This document shows, one piece after another, positions 22,214-33,932 of a DNA stretch of 48,660 bases (position 1 is its first letter; the number at the start of each line of letters is the position of its first letter). Under the pieces are notes generated by a model. The model worked only from the letters and a program-made list of their open reading frames with translations. It was not told the DNA's origin and ran no database searches. Position numbers and translations under genes: made by a program. Source of the stretch: Scleroderma bovista (lineage: Eukaryota > Basidiomycota > Agaricomycetes > Boletales > Sclerodermataceae); assembly GCA_037178675.1 (NCBI GenBank), contig JAYMGJ010000174.1:1-48660 (forward strand). Reading direction: 5' to 3'.

Positions 22214-25200
22214 TTATGACGCCAGTTCAAAAGCATGGTGGTCCGCGAAACGATTGACATAGAAACCACGGTATAAGTCCAATGAATTATGACAATTGAC
22301 ACCTTGTGGTACATTCTCCTTGCCAAATATCGGAAGTATGTGTGCACCACGAACAATGCTATCAATGTGAATAACTGCAAGATTTTGCGAGCCATCCTCG
22401 AGGAATGATGGAGCGACCATCCACATTCCTGTTAGCTCGTCGACAACGTCAGAAATATGATCGAACCAATGAACCAAAGCACATGAAAAGGTCTGCCCAT
22501 TGGTGTGAATGAAAGAAAGAAAGCAGTACACACGGGCAACCTCCATGCCGAGCATTCCCTCTTGGGTATCATCCGTGCTCACAAACACGCAGTCATAGCG
22601 TGCTGGACCTCGACGCCATGATGGCACTGCACGGATATGTTCGCGCCGCATGCTACCAATTCCACTTGGATCACTTGGGGACACAAATGTCGCAGTAGCA
22701 GAATGGAAAATCTTGATGCGACCAGTAAAAGGAGGGAGGTGAGACACAGCTGGTGTGGGTTCTGGCCGAAGCTGTTCTGAAAGAAAGCATGCAATAAGTG
22801 CTGGAAGCGAAGGAATGCCAAGCTCAGTAGCAAGGGCAAGGGCATTGTTGGCACGACGACGAGCTTGCAGAATATTCATTCAGTGTGTTTTATAACAAAA
22901 GTCCATAGTACACCACTCACCGTGCCTGCGAGCAAGCTTCACATCTGAATGAGCCAGGCCAGGGCGTTCATCAATAATACCTGCACGACCGTCTTCGTCC
23001 TGGCCTAAATCCCCTCCCAAATCCTCATCCCCTCCATCTTCTTGTAGCGCAGACCCCCGAGTGCTGCCAGTGTTACTGCCATCATTGTGTGGTGCCGTGG
23101 GTGTAGTGGTTTGAACAAGGCCACCAGGCTGTGTAGGGGTGGCTAATATTGTGTTAGAACAAAAAACGTCATCAGAAACACAAACGAACCAATCGGAAGT
23201 GAGGCATTTGCCCGGTATGATGCAGGCAACATACCACGGGCTTCGAAGTCAGCTCGAGCTGCAGCAAGCTGAGCCAGGCGCTGGTTGGTCTGCAGGATTT
23301 GTCCCAGGGCATTGTGTTTGCTCGAGCGTCGCCAAGGTTTCTTGACAGCTGTAATATGCTTTGATTCAGTGATAGTCGTGCATAACCCATTTGGTGCGCC
23401 AAAAAGACAGATCAGTGCTTCATAGTGGACAAGAGAGTGCTGGCGGGGAAGTGAGAAGCCCTCAACACGGACGCCAATATGTCTGAAAACCTCTCGGTAT
23501 TGATGAAAATGACGTAGCGCATCCTTCAGCTCCACAAGCGTGTCGTCAGTGATTACATTGCGGCGAACAATATAGCAAAATTCTAAGAATGCACGGAATG
23601 TGCGTACAACATCTTCAGGAACATGGCCTTCGATGGCTGGCAGGTAAACCTGAGGAGGGCACAGTGACATGGCAGTGGAAGTGAGGAAAGAGGAATGCAC
23701 ACCTTCATCAATGCTTTTGAATCATCTCCTGTCCACTGAGAGAAGCCACGGCCATCAGGAAATCTTCACAACCCTGGAAAAGGCGGTGCCGCAGCGATGC
23801 TGACAGCCAGACCTATCAAACTCGTTTGGGTATCAATTAAACTAAACTTACTTACCGACGATCAATATCTGCCAACCGCTCCTTCGCACCTGCTTTGCCA
23901 TATTCCAACTCAAGGTATTTTCCAACCCATTCTATCAGGTGGTCTTTAAATGTTCCTTTCACCAGCTGATGAAGGATGTCAGGTGCAAGGAGCTGCCGAA
24001 TGTCAGCGCGGGGGAAATCATCTGTGAACGGCTGCATCTAAAGGTTGGAAATGAGGATTCTATTTGAAATTCAAAGCCACTTACCACAACGTTGGCATCA
24101 ATGCCCCACTCATCCCAAATGGCAGTAAGACTGAGTTCTTCAATCAGTGCCTGAGTCAGCTCCAACGTCCGTGGTGCACCACCACTATCTAGGTCGTTAG
24201 GGAAAGCAATACACCTGGTTGCGATTAGATTTAGCTAGTGTAAACATGAGAGATCAAGCTAAAACGTACCTTCCACACCAGTTCTGAACAATTCCCGAGA
24301 TGAGGACTTGTTCTGGATAGTCCGCAATGTATGGACCAATGCCAAATATTATGTGGCGAAAATGGCGGTCTGGACATTTCATTAGTTCTGGAGTTGTCAT
24401 CCCGGCTTTCAGAGATGACAGTATCCTTGACATTGCTGCATGAAATAGCTGCTTCTTGAAGCGCCGAAACTGAGGATCATCAACATACTTCTTTGCTGCT
24501 GTGAAAGATCAAGTTAGCCTAAAATGTAGCTCTAGCACAATACATTACTATGAACACACCTTTGGGTATTGCAAGGAAAGCGAGGAGTTCAACTCCACTG
24601 CGATGGGCACGGCGAACATTATTGTGAATGTTGCCAATGGATATGTACACGGGCCAGTAGTCATTCTGGCCTGTGGCTACGGACACTGTTGTCTTGTCGC
24701 TCCCGAGAATGATAGGTACAAATGTTGAGCCATGTGTTGATGGGTCCTCTGCTATCTTGTCCTATTTCATGGACTGAATGTTAGCACGAGACGAGCAGTA
24801 GACTTAAATGTTGAAATAATACCGCCTGCGCCCACACCCAATCCCCTGACATGAAGTTCTCATAATGACACCTCTCGTTCTCCTGACAAAAGTCCCTGTG
24901 AGGAACATAGTCAAATTCGCCATTAAAATCTGCGTTAGACAGCATATTCTCAACCAAAGAATATGCTGGCCGGAACCAAAACTCGTAAGTCTGGTTCATC
25001 CAAGGAGGGACATCTCCGTTGGGACGTTCACCACTGTACTTTAGCTTGAAACTGTCCCATTGAACGTCCCCAAGTGGAGTTGCGTCAATGGTTTTGTATA
25101 GTTCCTTATGGTCTGTAAATGGAGGAGAGGGACCACCTTGGTCAGAGTGTAGCGACTGTCCCCATAGGTCACAAAGCCTGTCAATATCACCTGAAGACAT

Positions 25201-25643
25201 TTCGGCATTCTGAAAAATAAACTCAGCAGTCTCAAACCGCAGCCTGTCACCGTATGAGCCCCAGTCGTCTGGACTCTTCTCAGAGACAGGTGGTGAAGGT
25301 GTTTTGGGATCAATTACATGCCCATTAGCATCACGGATATTGCCTGTAAATACTGTTTTAATACACAAACCATTGATTTGGAATGTATCGACTCACCAGT
25401 AAGTTTGTCATGATAGTCCTGGATAATCCCTGGGGCTGGTTGAGCCGGTGAAGAATGGCAGGGTACAGCGTTAGCAGAAACGGACTCCGATAAGCCAAAG
25501 GAATAATTATGAGCTGAAGCTTGGTGGTGTTTTAAGCCTGGAATGGTTTTGAACCAGCGGTGACAAGTCGCATGAGGACATGGTATCTGGCGGGCAGAGA
25601 ATGCATGCCGCAACAGGTGTGAGCGAGGAATACACTGGGGCAT
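22214..25643 (-). pseudogene. Plavaka-type transposase, one premature stop
   Basis: Multi-exon minus-strand gene covering the whole Plavaka architecture. N-terminal zinc finger (CPHATCHRWFKTIPGLKHH), LYKTIDATPLGDVQWDSF, FDYVPHRDF, FMSGDWVWAQA, then GSTFVPIILGSDKTTVSVA, GNIHNNVRRAHR, FGIGPYIADYPEQ, MQPFTDDFPRADIRQLLAP, the conserved core VRRNVITDDTL, GFSLPRQHSLVHYEALI, FGAPNGLCTTITESKH, and the C-terminus WFDHISDVVDELTGMW to FYVNRFADHH. Introns are short GT-AG (for example 25,396-25,344). Splicing DIDRR to IAAAPPFPGL at a TCAG acceptor exposes a TGA at 23,766-23,768 where relatives have Arg (GLRRF); CGA to TGA fits CpG change. Everything else is spliceable, so the gene died recently. Known basidiomycete family described together with KDZ elements; the transposon ends were not found. 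Confidence 0.85.
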
Positions 25644-25819
25644 TTCTAAGTCTTAGGTGGGTTCAGAGAAAAAACTTCAAAATGAGTTAGTCAGGGAAAG
25701 TTAGCGTCAGGCTCACCCCCAAAAAAACTGACACCACGCCGTAACGTGTGTGCTCCGCCTCCGACAAATTTTCTTCCTTGTTTCTACAACCAACCCTTTG
25801 CCTGTCCAGTTTCATCGAT
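25644..25819. promoter_or_regulatory. divergent promoter region, Plavaka gene pair
   Basis: The 176 bp between the divergent transposase and small-protein starts. No clear TATA box; presumably holds both promoters. Confidence 0.35.
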
Positions 25820-26332
25820 ATGTCACGCCCTACGACTCGTGCAAAAAATGCTAATCAGCATCCCGGGAATATCTTACTCAAAGGAAAGCAAAAGAAACAT
25901 ACTCCAGAGGAAAAGCAAGCAGACGATGCTCGAGTTGAACAACAAAGGTACGAACAAGCTGCAGAAAAAGAGCGCAGCATCAAATGCCTGGCAAACATCA
26001 TGGATCAAGCAGAGAAGGATGAAAAAAGCCTACTCACCCAACCTCCGAAGCCCAGACCACAGCCACACCTCGTTTTGAAGGTGCCTGCCAACACCTTCAC
26101 AACATCTGAGAATCCAGGAAGTGACCTCAGTCCGACTGAAATGGACGTTGACGGTATTCCAGGAGACCAGGGCCATATCAATGGTAAAGGTTCTGAAGAT
26201 GTGGTGGATAGTCAGCAAGACTTGGCCAACAGTGAAGAAGCACCTACTCAGGCCATTTCCAGAAGGCCACGCTCGCAGAAATCATCCTCACGCAATGCAG
26301 TCCAAGCAGCACAATGCGAGCCAATTAAGTGA
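25820..26332 (+). CDS. small charged protein, second gene of the Plavaka element
   Basis: 170 aa from the ATG at 25,820 (an upstream in-frame ATG at 25,748 is less likely because similarity to basidiomycete proteins begins at MSRPTTRAKNANQHPG). A basic start is followed by a strongly charged helical stretch (EEKQADDARVEQQRYEQAAE) suggestive of a coiled coil, then an acidic region (SPTEMDVDGIPGDQG) and a basic Ser-rich tail. Head-to-head with the Plavaka transposase. Small proteins with a similar TRxKNANxHPG start are common beside such transposases in Agaricomycetes, to my recollection; the function is unknown. The frame is intact, with no intron needed. Confidence 0.6.
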   Translation: MSRPTTRAKNANQHPGNILLKGKQKKHTPEEKQADDARVEQQRYEQAAEKERSIKCLANIMDQAEKDEKSLLTQPPKPRPQPHLVLKVPANTFTTSENPGSDLSPTEMDVDGIPGDQGHINGKGSEDVVDSQQDLANSEEAPTQAISRRPRSQKSSSRNAVQAAQCEPIK

Positions 26333-26339
26333 TAAAAGA

Positions 26340-27010
26340 ATACAGATGGATAGAGCTAATGGCCTGGCCAGTCTGACTTATCTGACTGGTCTTACTGGTC
26401 CAATTAGTGTTATTGGTCTGGCTAGTCTTACTAGTCTAATTGGTCTAACTGGTCTGAGTCTCTGAATTGTCTGGCCACTCTGGCCAGTCTTACTGATGTG
26501 ACTTGTCTGGGTGGCCTGACTGGTCTTGTTGGTCTGGATTGTCTTAAATGTCTGACCAACTTACTGTCTGACAGGTCTGACAGTCTGGGTGATCTGATTA
26601 GGCTGGGTGGTCTGGATGGTCTGGATTGTCTTGACTGTCTGACTGACTTACAGTCTGGGTGGTCTGGATGGTCTGGATGGTCTTCACTGGCTGACTGTCT
26701 GACTGGCTGGCTGGTCTGGCTGGTCTGACATGTCTGAATGGTCTTCACTGGCTGACTGACTTATGATCTGGGTGGTCTGACAGGTCTGACAGGTCTGGAT
26801 GGTCTTAACTGTCTGACTGACTTACTGTCTGGGTGGTCTGACTGGTCTGGAGTGGTCTGGACTGTCTGACTGTCTGACTTGCTGGCTGGTCTGGCTGGTC
26901 TGGCTGGTCTGACTGGTCTGGTGGTCTGGCCATCTGGTTTCAGACACCCTGGTCTGATGGTCTGGAATGGCTTGACTGACTTATCTGACTTATCCATCTT
27001 AACTGTCTGA
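26340..27010. repeat. simple tandem repeat (TCTGGNTGG/TCTGACTGG)
   Basis: About 670 bp of degenerate short repeats built on GGTCTGACTGG, GGTCTGGATGG and CTTACTGTCTG. Translation on either strand gives only Leu/Thr/Gly or Arg/Pro/Ser repeats. It fills the gap between the Plavaka and KDZ gene groups. Confidence 0.9.
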
Positions 27011-27039
27011 TTCCAGACAATCCAGACACTGTAAGAGAG

Positions 27040-27532
27040 TTAAGACCAATTGTCACCTTGCTGATGCTGTTGATAAAATTTAATATATCCATTGAATCCT
27101 GGTGCATGCCCAGCTCTTTTCAGTAGAGAATCTATTTTCTCCTTCTGCTGGTGTGCTACCACCATGCGGGTATTCCATCTCCGGCCATACTTGACAAGTT
27201 GCTTTTTCTTCCGGGTACGACTGTGGTTATAGAGCCACGTCTGAATTGCCTATGAAGACACAATATGATAACACCTCTAAATTGGGGGAAGCACTCACCT
27301 TCTTCTTGACCACCCATTGGTTACTCTTGAGGGTCCTGTTGGCCTCCAGCCCTTGAACAGTGTGTGCAATGTCCTTGAAAATAGACTTCCTCTTTGTCGC
27401 ATCAGCACCCATCCACTGTTCCAATTTCCCCTGGATAATTGCGACCTCATCATTTTGGAGGGGGGTCTTGCCTTGGCCTGAGCCATCGGAGTGCCCACCA
27501 CTGTTGCTGCTGCTGTATTCAGAATCAGACAT
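27040..27532 (-). CDS. 147-aa basic protein beside the KDZ transposase
   Basis: Two exons, 27,532-27,299 and 27,249-27,040, joined by a 49-bp GT-AG intron in phase 0. The start ATG (MSDSEYSSSNSGGHSDG) follows a stop-free but unlikely upstream extension. After an acidic Ser-rich head comes KLEQWMGADATKRKSIFKDI, then WVVKKKAIQTWLYNHSRTRK, spanning the splice junction, and a C-terminus GFNGYIKFYQQHQQG. The KTWxYNxSR-like segment recalls a short DNA-binding helix found in basidiomycete KDZ-linked proteins; this is recollection, not a search. Divergent to the KDZ gene with a shared about 430-bp upstream region. The frame is intact. Confidence 0.6.
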
Positions 27533-27958
27533 GACTGAGGTGGAACCTTTTCTGCAATTCCTAAGTTCTGGTGTGCATACCGGGTTGTTGATCAAAGGTC
27601 CTGCGGTCACCTCCTTTCCATGTCACAGGGACCCTTGATCCTCCCTTCCCATTTATGTGCAAATACAACACGGCACCCAAGGCCTATTTGGAAAGGTTCT
27701 GGGAATATTTGCAAATGTTATACCATACATGGAAAGGTCCATTTCTTCAGGGTCCATTTTCATGACCCTTATTTGCCTATCTCAAGATCTCATTCCATAT
27801 TTGGAAAGGTTTCATTTGTACCTGAAGATTGTCCCGAACTAGATTGGGAACTGAGGATGCCAATGCAATCATTGAAGTTGTCCGAGTTCAAGGCATTGCA
27901 ATGAGGCATTTTGAGGTCAAAAGCAATCCTTCTGTGAGCTTTTCGTCCAGAGAACATT
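27533..27958. promoter_or_regulatory. divergent upstream region, KDZ pair
   Basis: Region between the divergent 147-aa gene and the KDZ gene. It carries three spaced copies of an ATTTGGAAAGGT / CATGGAAAGGTCC element near 27,685, 27,730 and 27,800, which could be binding sites for a shared factor or remnants of a repeat. Confidence 0.35.
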
Positions 27959-30900
27959 ATGGGGAAGTCCAAGGTAGTTAAAGCTGGACCCTCTACACCT
28001 GTAATGCAGGTGACATGGAGGACAGTAAGATCAGGCAGACGATCCAAGGATAAGATGGTCAAGGCTCCACCCCAAAAGAAGGCACACATTGAAAGAGCTG
28101 ATGACAATCAATCCCCAACTCGGGCTGGTTCATCTGCATTAGAGCACACCAATTTCTTTCCTGATGAGCCTGTAGAGGCATATGCTGCAATAGATGACCC
28201 ACCTCTGCAAGCATGTAGATTGCTAAGGAACCAGGTCAGATTGCTCCGCATCCCCCTTTAATTTAAGAGTTTATTTCATCCAATCATAGGATCACTATCT
28301 TCAAGACTGGCTCCCCTTCAAGGCCAGATATTTGTCGGTGCTCCTGGAAATGGAGTCACCCACAGAATCAAAGATCTGCATGTGCTGTGGAAAGGATGCG
28401 ACATTTAGGTGCACAGAGTGTGCTCATAGACCAATGTTCTGCAGTAACTGTTGCTTGGATGCACACCAGCAGAGTCCCTTCCATCAGATTCAGAGATGGA
28501 CTGGAACCTTCTTTGAGGACTTCTCTCTTCACCTGGTGTGTCATTTCTTTCACCATATTGACATGATAATTAATAGAGTAGATTGGTTTTGTGATGCACT
28601 TGGGCCACAGTGGAAAACCTTGTCCCAGAGGGGGATATAGCTGCAGGAATATTGCAAGCGATGATGAAGAGGCTTGGGAAGATATGGAGGATGATGGGCG
28701 ACCGCCTCATCTGACTAGACCACAGGACAGAGGTTGTCTAACCTTGGTGCACACAAATGGAGTGCACTTTTGTGATATTCAGTACTGCAGCTGCAGTCGT
28801 TCCGAGGATTCACATCTACAGCTCATGATGGCCGGCCTTTTCCCTGCAACAACCAAGAGTCCCAGGTCCACATTTAGCTTCCAAGTGCTGGATGATTTTA
28901 TTTGGGATAATGTGGAATGTGGAACGACCACGATGAACTACTATAGTACGCTGCAGAGAGTGACATCCAATGCATTCCCGCATTCTGTGCCGGTGAGTGA
29001 AGTAGCCCATTCATTACCGTGGTACTGATGTAGCCATGACAGAATAGGTACAAGGAGCTTCTGAGAGTGTCCAGGGCATGGAGACTTCTGAAACTTCTCA
29101 AGTGGCAGGGATTTCATGCAGGGTCGTCAGACCCTGGGCCAGGGGAGCTGGTCCTCTTTTGCCCGGCATGTCCTCAACCCGGGGTCAATATTCCACCCGC
29201 GGGAGAGGTGGATCTAGCGCAGTGAGTTATGATCTTGTACCCTTGACAAATCCTACTGATAATGGTAGCTGGAAATATGCTCACATAATTGTGATGGATG
29301 GAAATTTCAAAGCCAAGCATATGTTGCTCAAATCAGCTCCTAATGAGGTCTGGTTGATGGATGGGAAGGGATTCATGGTAACATCAGGGGCTTATAGAAC
29401 ATATTTAGCAAGGAGTGTGAATCGAATAGAGGTAGGTCATCCATCCATTGAGCCGCGGTTATTTACCTACCCGCGGTGGCTGTCGATGCCGTGGTCAGAA
29501 ATCAGACTGCAGCAATCACCGGGCAGTCAACCAGGCAAATTCCAACAGAAGTCAGTTGGCTTCAACTGGAATTGGTGGGTGTGCCTGTGCAAGACATGGC
29601 TGCTTTATTCCCCATGCCATGGTGGATTTTCAAAAGGGAGAGCAGTATGTCCGCGGTATATAATGACATATTCACGTTGACTGGTGACTAGGCAAATCAA
29701 CATGGACTATGCCCTGGTGCACGCAGTGCACCATGGAATGGGCCAGGAACAGCAGGTGGTAAATTTCTATGACATCAATTGTCAATACAGCAAAAATCTG
29801 CAAAGGCAGATAGAAGGCAATCAGTTCATTTCTCTTCCACCGGCATTAAGGATCCAACCCAGCATTGGAATCTGGCATGTCCACAGACACAAAAGTGAAT
29901 GTTTTGTGAGGTATTCCCCCAATTTCATGCCTGGTGTAGGCAATGTGGACGGGGAAATAATGGAAACTCTGTGGGCTTCTTTAAATATTGTTTCCCCTTC
30001 TACATGAGGAATAGCTGCCCCTCATCGGCAAGAAATGCTTGACTTCCAAATGAACAACAGTAACTTCTTAAAGATGGTCCGCATGCGTGAGTGGTCCTCA
30101 AGTGTGCAATATTGAAGCGGTATTCACAATTTCCAGCTTTGTCTTTGAAGAGGAAACTGACAATTGCAAGATGGAATCTCACATCATCTAGTGATGCCTT
30201 TGCAAATTTGGACACAACAGTTCCGGAGGACCTCCGTCAAATTTGGAAGGACCAGGAGACAAAGGCGCTTCTTGACAGGATGTCAAATCCGAGGGCAATG
30301 GATATATTTGAAGTCCAATTGGAAAAAGGTAAGCCTCACAGTGGAAGGTAGATAACAGTTTTGACTTTGCGGGGTAAGCCCCAAGCATTGAATCTGTGGA
30401 GATGAAGCTCTTAGAAATGCCAACCATGGGTTCACTGCGGGGATCCGCCATGTGGATGGCTAGGGCCCTGAGAGTGGAAGAGGCACAGGTAGTCCTCTCA
30501 TTGGATGCACGCAAAATTGATGCAAGGGCTACTGAAACCCAAAGGCTCAACCTTTCACGCCAACATGACAGGCTACAATCCCAGATCAATAGTTTGGTGC
30601 AGACCGTGGCAACATTTCTGGGCCCGGACTGGGACAGCAGACTCGATGGGATTCACCGAGCGGACACTGATAGTGATGAAGATGATACATTCATTACTTT
30701 GGCTCCAGGGAGTGCTGAGCACGCAGCACTACCACTTCCATCCTATATAGGTTTGCCATGGTGCTGTGAGCTAGGGCTGATCGACCTGGTGGAGCAAGAA
30801 CTTCAGCTCAGACAAGGTCAGGCCAATGACACTTTACATGAAATACGACTTGGTCTAGCAGATAAAGTGGTGTTGTTTCGGACAGAGGTCAGACATGTCA

Positions 30901-31448
30901 GGTAAACTGGTCGAATCATTATTCTGAAGGATATATGATGGTTCATGAAAGGCTTACATTCTGACATCCAGTCATTTTTATCAGTGTCTTTGGGTATATC
31001 CATAGTCCAGAACCATGCCAAAGAGTCATGGCGGTGTCCCCTTGCATTAGGATCTGAGACCGCGGTGCTTACTGTGAGATCCTTTTTGGCAAGTACTTTG
31101 CAGCAGTCCAGGATCCTTGGCTCAGCCTCCAAGGCAACCATTTGCTTTCGGCAACAGTGGTAGACTGCGGCATATCTTTTTACCATTGCATCCAGGTCAG
31201 CTACTTTTTTTCCATGCGCGGGTGGTCCCCACATCTGGCTGCAGGCAAAGGCAAAGCGAGACAGATGGAGTGAGGAAATGGAGTTGATAACTGCAGAGCA
31301 AGGTTGGACACATACCTTCTTCAGGAATCGGGCAGATCACTGGGAGGAAAAAGCCTCTGAGGCTTCATTAGCCAGTGACTGTGGCTTGGCATGTTATGCA
31401 GCAAGGCAATATGACATGTATAACAAATTGGGTAGACTTTGTCAGTAG
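27959..31448 (+). pseudogene. KDZ transposase with CxC2 cluster, internally inverted
   Basis: Multi-exon plus-strand gene beginning MGKSKVVKAGPSTP. The CxC2 cysteine cluster is at 28,360-28,490 (ICMCCGKDATFRCTECAH, FCSNCCLDAH), followed by TNGVHFCDIQYCSC. The KDZ catalytic domain shows VMDGNFKAKHM, HRAVNQANSNRS, GIGGCACARHGCFIPHAMV, FYDINCQYSKN and GEIMETLWASLN, i.e. the expected acidic residues. Defects: a TGA at 30,005-30,007 inside STxG, where relatives have Arg (CGA to TGA), frameshifts between exons, and an inversion of about 335 bp (30,903-31,238). The C-terminus resumes on the plus strand as WLQAKAKRDRWSEEMELI and ends YDMYNKLGRLCQ at 31,448. Family confident; not functional. Confidence 0.85.
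30903..31238 (-). other. inverted exon segment of the KDZ gene
   Basis: The minus strand here reads MWGPPAHGKKVADLDAMVKR, CRKQMVALEAEPRIL, VSTAVSDPNARGHRHDSL and WFWTMDIPKDTDKNDWMSE. This is exactly the KDZ stretch expected between LFRTEVRHVR (ends about 30,902, plus strand) and WLQAKAKRDRW (starts about 31,232, plus strand). A GTAAGCC splice donor after DWMSE is also inverted, so genomic DNA and not a processed copy was flipped. Breakpoints are placed to within roughly 10 bp. Confidence 0.8.
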
Positions 31449-31973
31449 TCCCGTGACTGCTGCATATTATTTGTGTCGTTGAGTCATAATTTGTGATGGT
31501 GTATTGTTCATTATTATACAACCTTTCTGAGTGGGATGATGCCACAGGAGAGTGCAATTGGATATATACAATGTACAAATAGGCCAATAATGGCGAGTAA
31601 CTTTTAATTAAGTAACTTTTAATTAATGTATTTCGTTACTTATGACTTTTCCACTGGTGATGTTCCTCATTGTCCCTCCTGGATACTCCTTTTACTACAT
31701 AAGGCTGTGGCTGCAGGTCAGGCAGCCACTCCGATGTAGTCATTGGTCTATTGGGTCAGGAATGTCTATTGATATACTTCATCATCTGAAATATGTACTT
31801 CAAAGCCGATCTCTCTTGTGACCCTCTCCATTTATCTTAATGGATACCTCCAATAACCCAAATAGCTGTGGTATCAAATTTTAGGGGAACTTATCAGTCA
31901 AATAATTCAACTATCATTTAATGTGGAAAGGAAAAAATGATCGTTGTGATGTGTTACTATTGGGATGGCCCCA
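31449..31973. other. intergenic spacer 3' of KDZ
   Basis: AT-rich, no coding signal. Contains a duplicated TAACTTTTAATTAA near 31,600-31,625. Confidence 0.4.
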
Positions 31974-32565
31974 CTACTCAATTGTGCCTCTCCATAATTT
32001 ATCCGCAGATGCCGCCCATTTGTTTTCCAGCTCATCCCCTGCATTGGTCAAATATTCCACCATAGCCATGTGGTCAACCAGATGTTGCAACACCATGTTT
32101 TGATGAAAGATCTTTTCATCAGTTTCTTGCAACATTTGCTCGGTTTGTAGTTTGAGATCCTGGAGGCTGATGTGGGGGGTTTCGGGGACATCAAATAGAG
32201 CTGGGATTACAAAGTCCCCAGGCTATTGACAGTTTTTATTAGCTTATCATTGTGCATCAATGTAAGCTTACCTGGTATTCGGCAAAGAATTTCTCCGCCT
32301 CTGTGACCAGCTGGGTGAAGGTTGTCCGTGGTATATCTCGGCTCTTCCCCCACACCCACCACTCCCATGGTGTACTGTGTGTGCTTAGGACTCTAGCCTC
32401 CCAATGATACACCTTGAATACATTTGTTTCTTTGATTTGTTGCATCAAAGTTGCTGCATCCAGATCCACCACGGATACCCAATCCATCACATGGGCTGCG
32501 ACCACAGGGACTTGCATCACCAGCCCCTTTTTGTTGCATGTTGCAAGTAACTGCTCCAGAAGTGC
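31974..32565 (-). CDS. unknown protein, at least two exons, coiled-coil C-terminus
   Basis: Exon 32,565-32,272 joins exon 32,222-31,974 through a clean 49-bp GTAAGC...ATAG intron in phase 0. The 5' exon is preceded by a TAG acceptor, so at least one more upstream exon (around 32,600-32,790) is missing from this model. Readable: LLEQLLATCNKKG, VVAAHVMDWVSVVDLDAATL, then STPWEWWVWGKSRD, FTQLVTEAEKFFAEYQ and, after splicing, PGDFVIPALFDVPETP and a helical heptad-like region (LQDLKLQTEQMLQETDEKI). Ends KLWRGTIE. I do not recognise the family. It sits between the KDZ and TET/JBP-like genes and is free of stops, so it may be cargo of the same mobile unit. Confidence 0.5.
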
Positions 32566-33196
32566 CTACATGGGGGATATGGTCATATTCAAAGTTTCAA
32601 TATGGAAGAACACACCACTTCTTCCTGAACATGTCCATACCAGTTCATCTTCTCCAGAATGGTGTGGTCACTGCTTTTCTGAAAAGAATACATGAACTGC
32701 CTGAATCAGATGCCGACATATTGCAATGTCAGGGACAGCCTGCGTGCAACAATTGCTTCAGAATCTATTGATGCAGGATCAGGATCGAAGTTGAATATTT
32801 ATAATAGAATCTCCCGTATTCCCACGTGCCACTGGACCATTGTTCATGGAACAATGATCATGGTACCATTAAGAGTTAGTTATTCCTGCAGACACAAAAT
32901 TACTAACACATTGCTTTCATTCAAATCTGATTGGTTTATCATTCGGTGTTCCAATCTGAATTAGATATATCAGTGCAGCAGTGGCCACCTGCAGTCAGCA
33001 TATAGGTTATTCCTTGGCATGGCCACATTCTATTTTCGGAATTGGTAGGATATTTGGAAGTTTTTGTTATTTTTATTTATTTTCAATTGGTGTCTGATTC
33101 CTGCCATATTCTGATTGCTGCAGTATGGGCTCCCGGGATAGGTCAATACATATTCTGGCATATCTTCCTTTCTTTTCTCCTCAGTTCAATCCCCTC
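32566..33196. other. region between unknown gene and TET/JBP-like gene
   Basis: Shared upstream region of two divergent genes. On the minus strand a TATAAATATTC lies near 32,800, suitable for the unknown gene. A palindrome CATTGTTC-ATG-GAACAATG is at about 32,837-32,855. A plus-strand frame at about 32,600-32,771 looks protein-like (HELPESDADILQCQG), but I could not connect it to either gene. Confidence 0.35.
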
Positions 33197-33932
33197 CATG
33201 GCTAATCCTGTGTCATATCCGACCAACTATGAGCTTTCTCAACATGTTGCTGGATACATGTGATGGCGCTTCTGTTCCTTGGCATTCCCAGACTCACTCC
33301 CTGCGGTACCTCCCATTCCTCTTGATCTCCCTGTTGACCTTTCGGTTGGGATGCATCAAATGGTGGCCACTTTGGTCACTGCATATCAAAATTGTGGTAT
33401 GTATGAACCCTCTATTATTTTTGGGGAGGGTGGGACCATAGCACTCTGGTATCTCCCTGGTGCCCTGGCACGCCCAACACATGTATGCCCCAATACTGCC
33501 TATTTTCGACCATGTTCATTAATAAATTCAGGCAAATATTCTGCAGGCTTTAAGTCCGCTTCGTACACAACTGGCCAGCAGTATAACTGGGCGGACCTGG
33601 CGAACAGAACCGTGGTATTTTAATAGGGAAGATAGGCAAGTGACCGGGTGTCTGGAGTTATCTCCTGCAAGGCACCAAATGGGTCATTATGTGGGTATAT
33701 ATCTATTATCGGGTGCACCTACTCATCATTCCATATTCAGCATGAGAATGCCTCTATATCAGCGGACCTTAACACACCCGCAGGATTTCAGTGGCTGCAA
33801 GATATGATATATCCTTCTGCCATTGTATTGGGTGCATTGTCGATTATGCATCCACAGCTCTATGAGGACGGTATGCGAGGAATGAGTACATTGGAGGATT
33901 GGTCTTCTATGTATGACCCGGTAATGAACTGC

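Noticed and set aside
26431..26997. Arg/Pro/Ser-rich frames of 78-105 codons
   Set aside because: Artefacts of the simple TCTGG repeat array.
26340..27010. CRISPR-like array
   Set aside because: Unit is a degenerate 5-10 bp repeat without spacers, and the genome is eukaryotic.
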